Assembly: GCA_026419775.2 (NCBI GenBank)
Contig: JAOPGA020001266.1
Span: forward strand, 38,743-102,742
Length of the DNA: 64,000 nt
Source of the DNA: Acrasis kona
Lineage: Eukaryota > Heterolobosea > Eutetramitea > Acrasida > Acrasidae
Reading direction: 5' to 3'
The translations under genes and the position numbers were made by a program. Shown here one piece after another: positions 58,925 to 64,000 of the stretch (position 1 is the first letter of the stretch; each line of letters begins with the position of its first letter). The notes under the pieces are model-generated. The model was given only the letters and a program-made list of their open reading frames with translations, was not told the origin of the DNA and did no database searches.

Positions 58925-60862
58925 ATGGCGAAAAGGAAAGATAGGGAATATAATATCGATTTTGATGATGAAGAACAAGATGATGCACCAAAAGTACCAA
59001 AAAAACAAAAGTTGTCGTCAACAAATGCAAAGGATGTTGTATTGGAGACGTCATCAATTGTACAACTCCAAACCGTCGTTGATATAGCTTCCCAAAACGA
59101 AATACCTTTATGTGGTTCAGACTTTAGAAAAACAACACACTTGATTTGTCATGCCGACAAAAAGGGAACATGTAGAAGAACACTAAAAGTTTTTACAGCC
59201 ATACTAAATGGGGCCTATTTGCTTACTTTAGATTGGATACTGAATTGCGGAAAGGCTGAGGGGTTGGTTGATGAAGCAAAATTTGAATTAACCAAGGAAC
59301 AGTGTCCAGGAGCCATCAAGGCACGAAAATCAATAAAGAAAAACGAAGACCGTCTGTTGAGTGACAAAAAAGTATTTGTTGTTGGTGAAACAAGAGCAGA
59401 CAAGGATGTCATTAATCAATTAGTGGTGCTTGCAGGGGGGCACTGTGTCACCATCATACAAACACTGCGACTATTGTATTTATGGAACATTTCAAGAAGA
59501 TCTCGAATTCAAACCACTAAAGCACGAAGGAAGACCAATCAAGCCCATCGTCGAAGAGAAGGTAATACACATAATTATAAATCACGCTAACTTTTAAAGT
59601 GGCTCCTAGACAGCATATATTCATATAAGCTCATGGACGTTCAAGACTACCTCGTTAAGAAATTCAAACCAAAAAGCAATTCCACATCATCGGATCAAAT
59701 CGTCAATATCGTCGAAACCGAGTTATCGTTCAAACAATCAGACACACATTTCATTATCGACGACAAGACGCCCATCAAAAAATCTCAAACCACCGCAATC
59801 ATGCGTTTAGCAAGTCACGAGTCCTTTAAGAATTTCTCATCGACGCCACTCATCCCATTATCAAGCGAAAAACAAACCATCACTCTCGGTCGATGCGCAA
59901 CAAGTGACTTTTACATTAACGACAGAAAACAAGCAGTTGTATCCAGGAACCACGCACATGTCATCAAAGAAGACAATCATCACAAAATTATTGACAACAA
60001 CAGCACAAACGGTACTTTTGTAAACAACGTAAAGATTAAAGAAGCAGTGCTAGTCGATGGCGACATTATTCAATTCGGACACTCTGATTGCAACGTATCA
60101 GTAAATAAAAGAGTAAACAAAGTTGACACTTCATGTGTGTATATTTACGAAAGGTATCAATGTGAAACTATCGTTACTGCAAAGGAATACGAAGACGTGT
60201 ATAATAAAGAGATGAGACGAATCAAACAAAAGATTGATGAAGAGTTGGAAGCAGAAGGGGAGGTGATGATGGGATCGACTAAATCCTCCTTAGAGAAGGA
60301 GAAACGCTTCATAAACAATCATCTTGATGATCATTTCGAACAATTACCACACGAGTATTCCTGTGCTACAAAGTGTGTGTATGCAATTGTTGATACGAGT
60401 TGTTTACTTGCCAGCGGCTCTACTGAGAATTACATCTTATCAGCAACTCAACCATGGACGTGTTGTTTGGAATATATTATGGAGAAGAGAAGGGACACCA
60501 TCATTGTAATACCATATATGGTGTTGATAGAGTTGGTTAATCTAGTAGAGAGCAAGAATGAATTGGTATCACAGAGAGCAAAGATAGTTGTTGATTACTT
60601 GAAGGGGCACTTTGATAAAACAAATTCAAAGAGAGTTCCAAGGATTGTGGTACAGAAGGAAGGCTGTACTATTTCTATTCAAGATAGAGGTATACCTTAC
60701 GTATGTTCGAATGACCATATTCTGAATTGTTGTTTGTACTTTCAATACAAAGTGGTTGGAAAAAACCAAAGTGTGAGGTTTTTAAGTGAGGATGTTGATA
60801 TGAGGGTGAGGACTCATCTACACCAATCGAAAGCCAGCAGCATAAGAAAGTATACATTGTAA
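58925..60862 (+). CDS. BRCT-BRCT-FHA-PIN protein
   Basis: About 632 residues in two exons (58925-59561 and 59600-60862, intron 38 nt). BRCT 1 at about 44-120 (DFRKTTHLICHA ... LLTLDWILNC). BRCT 2 at about 140-235 (KKVFVVGETRAD ... VVLAGG ... EEKWLLDSIYSYKLMD, across the splice). FHA at about 300-370 (LGRCATSDFYI, VSRNHAHV, DNNSTNGTFVNN). C-terminal PIN nuclease at about 470-632 (AIVDTSCLL, PYMVLIELVNL, SNDHILNCC, LSEDVDMR), with the acidic residues expected for catalysis. The frame changes once at a six-G run (59435-59440); one G fewer gives a continuous BRCT 2 and a length divisible by three. NBS1 has FHA-BRCT-BRCT and plant PS1 has FHA-PIN. This combination suggests phospho-directed RNA or DNA cleavage in damage response or chromosome segregation. 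Confidence 0.85.
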
Positions 60863-60939
60863 ATAAAGAAAAATAAATTCGCGTTTTTGATTTATGTATT
60901 TTATAACACAAAACAATTAAAAGATATAAAATATATAAA

Positions 60940-61013
60940 GCAGGCTTAGATCAGTTGGTTAGATCGCTGTCTTCACACGGCAGAGGTCACGAGTTCGAGT
61001 CTCGTAGTCTGTA
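60940..61013 (+). tRNA. tRNA-Val (anticodon CAC)
   Basis: A complete cloverleaf without intron. Acceptor GCAGGCT/AGTCTGT (with two G-U pairs), D-arm GATC/GATC, anticodon stem CTGTC/GGCAG with loop TTCACAC (anticodon CAC), variable AGGTC, T-arm ACGAG/CTCGT with loop TTCGAGT, discriminator A. A T-rich terminator follows at 61015-61024. It starts 78 bp after the stop of the BRCT-FHA-PIN gene. Confidence 0.95.
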
Positions 61014-61233
61014 ATATTTTTATTTCAATAGACATTTGTTTTGAGAAACACTCAGGTGACGACTTGGTAGAACTTTGTGTGATTGTTGAATAGACGTCTC
61101 TGCAGTTTCGCAAGAAGAAGTTGATGAAATCGAGGCCGCCATTGTTGACTTCACTGATTTGTGCACGTCTTCAGCAACCCACTTTAAATAAATTGGAGAA
61201 AATTAGGATAAGAGGTGCGCAAATGAAGAAAAG

Positions 61234-61473
61234 ATGATAAAGAATCCAAACGCTAAATTATACAAGAAGAACATTAGTGAGGAAAACAACGTGATTGTCA
61301 ACAGCACCGGTAACTATATGCAACACAGAGATTGCATCATCAAGGTATTACCGGGGCGTTTGAAGAGACTCAAAAATGATCTTCAAATGCACAAGCAGTT
61401 GCAAGAAATGTATGTGAAAAAAACGATAAAGTGTCTTATGAACCCATTTAATGTTGGTAATTGTTTAATGTAA
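61234..61473 (+). CDS. Small basic hypothetical protein
   Basis: 79 codons, rich in Lys and Asn, with a helical core (PGRLKRLKNDLQMHKQLQEMYVKKTIKCL). There is no targeting signal and no family match that I can name. It has an ATG, a stop and flanking A+T-rich spacers. An upstream exon in 61080-61230 is possible but was not found. Confidence 0.45.
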   Translation: MIKNPNAKLYKKNISEENNVIVNSTGNYMQHRDCIIKVLPGRLKRLKNDLQMHKQLQEMYVKKTIKCLMNPFNVGNCLM

Positions 61474-61548
61474 AATGTCTTAGTAATTACTAATTATCGC
61501 CAATAAAAAACTAACTTAATAAACACCTGGAGCGAACAAAATTTCACA

Positions 61549-62139
61549 ATGATTGAAGGAACCACCTCCACAGCACCAACTGAAAATGAAAGACCGAAAA
61601 AAAAGATCAAGATAGATGACAGCTGCACCATGCAGCCATCAATAGACAGCCTCGAGCTGTATAGGTGAGTTATTATATTTCTACACCATTCTTATATTAT
61701 CAGTAGACTTGATGGGGTAGATCCATCCAAAACTTTCGAAGAATGGACGAAAGAGGAGGAGGAAATCATCATAAGAGAATTTCGAGGCAGAGGTGCAATA
61801 AATTGCGGAGATGTGGGGGACCAGCAGAAAAAGTGGAATTTTGAGCTCATCCGAGAGCAAGTGTATAGAAAAATTGATAGTGACAAGGCGTTCGAGGAGA
61901 AGCTCGACCCGTATGTGTGCGTTTGCGCATTCGGGGGTGGTCCGCTTGGGGGTGCTTCACCTCCGGGATTTGCAGCGGCAATAGCAGCATCGCCATTTAA
62001 CGTTTGTGCTCCAATGAATGGATCTGATTTTGTGTATGGTTGCCCGTCTAGGGAGGTTGCCATTGGTTTACAAGGATACTTAATAGGACTCGGACACCAT
62101 GCTTGGGTGTTTACTCATACCAAACCAGTTTATATGTAA
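61549..62139 (+). CDS. Hypothetical protein with Gly/Ala/Pro-rich segment
   Basis: 183 residues in two exons (61549-61664 and 61704-62139, intron 39 nt). The N-terminus is disordered and basic (ERPKKKIKIDD). The second exon opens with a charged helical part (KTFEEWTKEEEEIIIREFRG, DQQKKWNFELIREQVYRKI), which looks like a protein-interaction helix pair. A Gly/Ala/Pro-rich hydrophobic stretch follows (CAFGGGPLGGASPPGFAAAI), then a compact C-terminus with HHAWVFTHT. The family is not recognised. It is the last clear host gene before the retrotransposon. Confidence 0.6.
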
Positions 62140-62664
62140 TTTCACCTTGACACAACACCACTCCCTACACCACAATTGTCTGTTCGACAAAAATAAAGAG
62201 TAACAGTTTTTACAAATCAATCAGGTTCACATACATTCCCCAGTACTGTAAAAGTGTAAACGGTAACATGGTTGAATATTCACATAGCACATGATGAAAC
62301 ACATGGTGTTATAGACCATAAAGGTGTATAGAAATGTCCTGTAACGGGCATTTCTTGACTATAGAGTAATGTAGATAAAAGGACGTGATGGAATACCATC
62401 CTCCAAAATCTACAAACAACATTAAATGGTGTAATCAATGAATTTGTTGATGGTTTCAAGAGAGCAGCTGAGGATGACCGAGATAAAATTAACTATAAAT
62501 ACACACCATTTACGGTTGGTTAAAAGATGTTATTCGGTGGAGGCTGCGCAAACGCACTACAAAACAGCCTGTCTACATTACACACAAAAGGCTTGTGTGT
62601 TTCTGAAATGTCGACATTGCTGCTCAAGCTATGTAATAAATATTGGGTAGATAAGGTAAGTAAA
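62140..62664. other. Spacer with coding-like remnant next to the LTR
   Basis: 525 bp between the last host gene and the presumed LTR edge. Near 62,390-62,655 one frame reads protein-like sequence (LQTTLNGVINEFVDGF, KRAAEDDRDKINYKY, then after a stop LFGGGCANALQNSLSTL and LLKLCNKYWVDK). It ends at a good donor GTAAGT (62656). It may be an exon remnant of a host gene into which the element inserted. A 10-bp hairpin lies at 62330-62355. Confidence 0.4.
62330..62355. repeat. Hairpin with 10-bp stem
   Basis: AGAAATGTCC, spacer TGTAAC, GGGCATTTCT; nine Watson-Crick pairs plus one G-U if transcribed. It is located in the 3' flank of the gene ending at 62139, about 190 bp after its stop. Possibly an RNA 3'-end structure; no further evidence. 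Confidence 0.4.
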
Positions 62665-62806
62665 TGAGCACACGGTAGTGAGCAGTCAATATAATTATTA
62701 TTATTTTATTTAACAATATCACTTTGATTTTATACTGGTTCCTGCGGATCTGCGGGATAACTTGTTCTCCGATCGATCCAATTACGTAACTCTAATAGTT
62801 ACAACA
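62665..62806 (-). repeat. Probable 3' LTR
   Basis: About 142 bp starting TGTTGTAAC (minus strand, 62806 downward) and ending at a CA-type edge near 62665. It contains a TATA box (AGTATAAAATC). The start is supported by the adjacent purine-rich tract AAGGCAGGAG. The other boundary is a guess because no second LTR is visible. Confidence 0.5.
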
Positions 62807-62915
62807 CTCCTGCCTTGAAAGTGAATATCACAATGAAATTCACCAACTACTATTAATTGTATACTCAAGGAGATGTGATCAGCATCAACTTCATCAGTAT
62901 CAATTTCTTGCAACT

Positions 62916-63108
62916 AGAGTGACCTTACTACTCTTAGTGCTCATCATGTGCTAGACCAGAGTGACTATACTACACTTAGTCTACGAGAGTGATCATACTA
63001 CTCTTCGTTAACACATTTAGGACAGAGTGACCATACTACTCTGACTACACGAGAGTGACCATTCTACTCTTCGTTCATTTCTTTAGACTAGAGTGACTGT
63101 ACTACTCT
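62916..63108. repeat. Six-unit tandem hairpin array inside the retrotransposon
   Basis: Six copies of a 19-bp unit with consensus AGAGTGACCATACTACTCT at 62916, 62958, 62986, 63024, 63052 and 63090. Each unit is itself a small inverted repeat (AGAGT/ACTCT arms). From the second unit the spacings alternate 28 and 38 bp, giving a 66-bp higher-order period. It lies between the integrase stop and the LTR. Confidence 0.85.
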
Positions 63109-63148
63109 TAGCCTACTAGGGAGGCACTGCTTCACCTAGATTTGATAT

Positions 63149-64000
63149 CTACCTAAAGTAGATTTTCTTTGGCTTCTTGCGCGGTACTGGAGGGTGACCA
63201 TGCCCCTCCCCACCTGAATCTCTAACCACTACTGGTGTTGGGTTCCCTGAATTTTGTTTCGTTGATTGACGAGGTTTCTTAGCAGGTGACTCAATAATTT
63301 CATGGTCATCCTCCATCTCGTCATCGTCGTCGGGGTTATAATGAGCATCACTGAGATCATTAACATCCATTTCCTCATCGTCCAACTCATCGAGTTCATC
63401 ATTGTCCAACTTGTCTTGAAATTTGAGGACTTCTTCGTCAAGGTTATGAGGGATATCAGTGATGTTCTGATTTTCCTTGAGCATAACTCTTTTCAGATGT
63501 TCTGAAGCAGCGAGAAATTTTTCCTTTAGTCCTTCTAGAATGTAGTGACCATACACATCAGTCATAGTAACTACTCTAAATGGTCCGCGGTAGGCTTTAC
63601 CTTTCTTGGTCACTGCCAATGGATTTCTCCACATGACAATATCCCCAGGCTGATATTCATTCGTCTTCCGGTGGTAAGGTGTTACCTCAAATTTCTTCAA
63701 TTTAATTTCATGAATTAATTTTGGTACTTCGTTATTGAAACACTTCCAGAATTCGATTAAGGATCTTTGTTGAGCTTCTAGCTCTTTATCTGAATTGATT
63801 GTTGAAGTAGCGACTGATAGTGGACTTCTTCCAAACATCAGCGAGAAAGGGGTGCTCAATGTGGTAGAGTGTACCCTTGAATTCATGGCAAAAGCCACAG
63901 CTGAAGCGATCTTATTCCACCGGTATGTGTATTCTGAAAAGTTTTCTTTCAATTCATCAATTATCTTGACTAGGGTGGCTCTAATTGTTCTATTTGCCCT
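63149..64000 (-). CDS. Retrotransposon integrase, C-terminal part (Ty3/gypsy pol)
   Basis: A partial frame, open at the window edge. It contains the end of the integrase core (NKIASAVAFAMNSRVH, TPFSLMFGRSPL) and the C-terminal GPY/F-type module (YQPGDIVMWRNP, KGKAYRGPFRVV), then a long acidic tail and a basic Pro-rich end. These are typical of Ty3/gypsy pol polyproteins. The element part seen here looks whole. Confidence 0.85.
   Translation of the reverse strand, partial: RANRTIRATLVKIIDELKENFSEYTYRWNKIASAVAFAMNSRVHSTTLSTPFSLMFGRSPLSVATSTINSDKELEAQQRSLIEFWKCFNNEVPKLIHEIKLKKFEVTPYHRKTNEYQPGDIVMWRNPLAVTKKGKAYRGPFRVVTMTDVYGHYILEGLKEKFLAASEHLKRVMLKENQNITDIPHNLDEEVLKFQDKLDNDELDELDDEEMDVNDLSDAHYNPDDDDEMEDDHEIIESPAKKPRQSTKQNSGNPTPVVVRDSGGEGHGHPPVPRKKPKKIYFR

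Larger units (their letters stand above)
62665..64000 (-). mobile_element. Ty3/gypsy LTR retrotransposon, 3' part, running off the window
   Basis: The minus-strand element enters from the right edge. It shows the C-terminal part of the integrase frame, an untranslated spacer with a tandem hairpin array, a purine-rich tract and a probable 3' LTR. The LTR is placed at about 62665-62806. It begins TGTTGTAAC on the minus strand, just after the purine-rich tract, carries a TATAAAA box, and its outer edge is uncertain. The visible coding part is open to the window edge and looks whole, which suggests a fairly young copy. The 5' LTR, gag, protease and reverse transcriptase lie outside the window, so age from LTR divergence cannot be judged. 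Confidence 0.8.

Noticed and set aside
62438-62650. A 70-codon Cys/His-containing frame near the LTR
   Set aside because: It has no zinc-finger spacing, and a different frame of the same DNA looks more protein-like and ends at a donor site.
62916-63108. CRISPR-like array
   Set aside because: Units and spacers are short and the spacers are related to each other. The setting is a eukaryotic LTR element, so it is a tandem repeat and not a CRISPR.

Overview
The window is nuclear DNA of a free-living, probably amoeboid, unicellular eukaryote. It is A+T-rich, uses the standard genetic code, and packs about 48 protein genes and 2 tRNA genes into 64 kb on both strands. Convergent stop codons lie as little as 2-20 bp apart, and one divergent pair of start codons is 54 bp apart. 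Almost every intron is 31-47 nt long with GT..AG ends. I joined introns by hand wherever the next reading frame resumed a recognisable domain. The gene set (WASP, copine, arrestin, HOOK, MED1, MOB1, GLE1, FAM221A, a TPX2-like motif, threonine-proline mucins) suggests Amoebozoa or Heterolobosea. I cannot place it further.

Layout. 0-8 kb, all minus strand: tandem-PHD protein, F-box protein, mitochondrial ATM1-type ABC transporter, WASP, Ser/Thr/Pro-rich protein. 9-19 kb: prenylated arrestin, TRIP4/ASC-1, PPR protein, a 928-aa Thr-Pro mucin, CDC50, an FSH-type hydrolase and tRNA-Ile with an enlarged D-loop. 19-26 kb: copine, a voltage-sensor-only membrane protein, peroxisomal 2,4-dienoyl-CoA reductase, unknown proteins, FAM221A. 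26-32.4 kb is a secretome island: three tandem paralogues of an unknown secreted family, a five-repeat secreted precursor, and a papain-like protease that lacks a prodomain but carries a C-terminal cystatin-like domain. 32.7-45.5 kb: broken NADAR gene, helical-repeat protein, GPATCH1, two coiled-coil/SHOCT-like proteins, a four-TM protein, HOOK, an AbfB-like beta-trefoil protein. 45.7-62 kb: two paralogous secreted proteins 11 kb apart, TPX2-like protein, a phosphatase with a PHD finger inside its catalytic domain, RING/B-box/RCC1 protein, MOB1, MED1, GLE1, a BRCT-BRCT-FHA-PIN protein, tRNA-Val. The last 1.3 kb is the 3' end of a Ty3/gypsy LTR retrotransposon.

How the genes relate. There are no operons; neighbours are mostly unrelated housekeeping genes. 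Two groupings stand out. One is the secretome island, whose three paralogues share an upstream GACGTTTGACAA-type element. The other is a mitosis/nuclear-signalling stretch (TPX2-like, PHD-phosphatase with a KEN box, MOB1). Reading frame is lost at one or two points in four otherwise convincing host genes, some at homopolymers, so base-level error is a real possibility for those genes.
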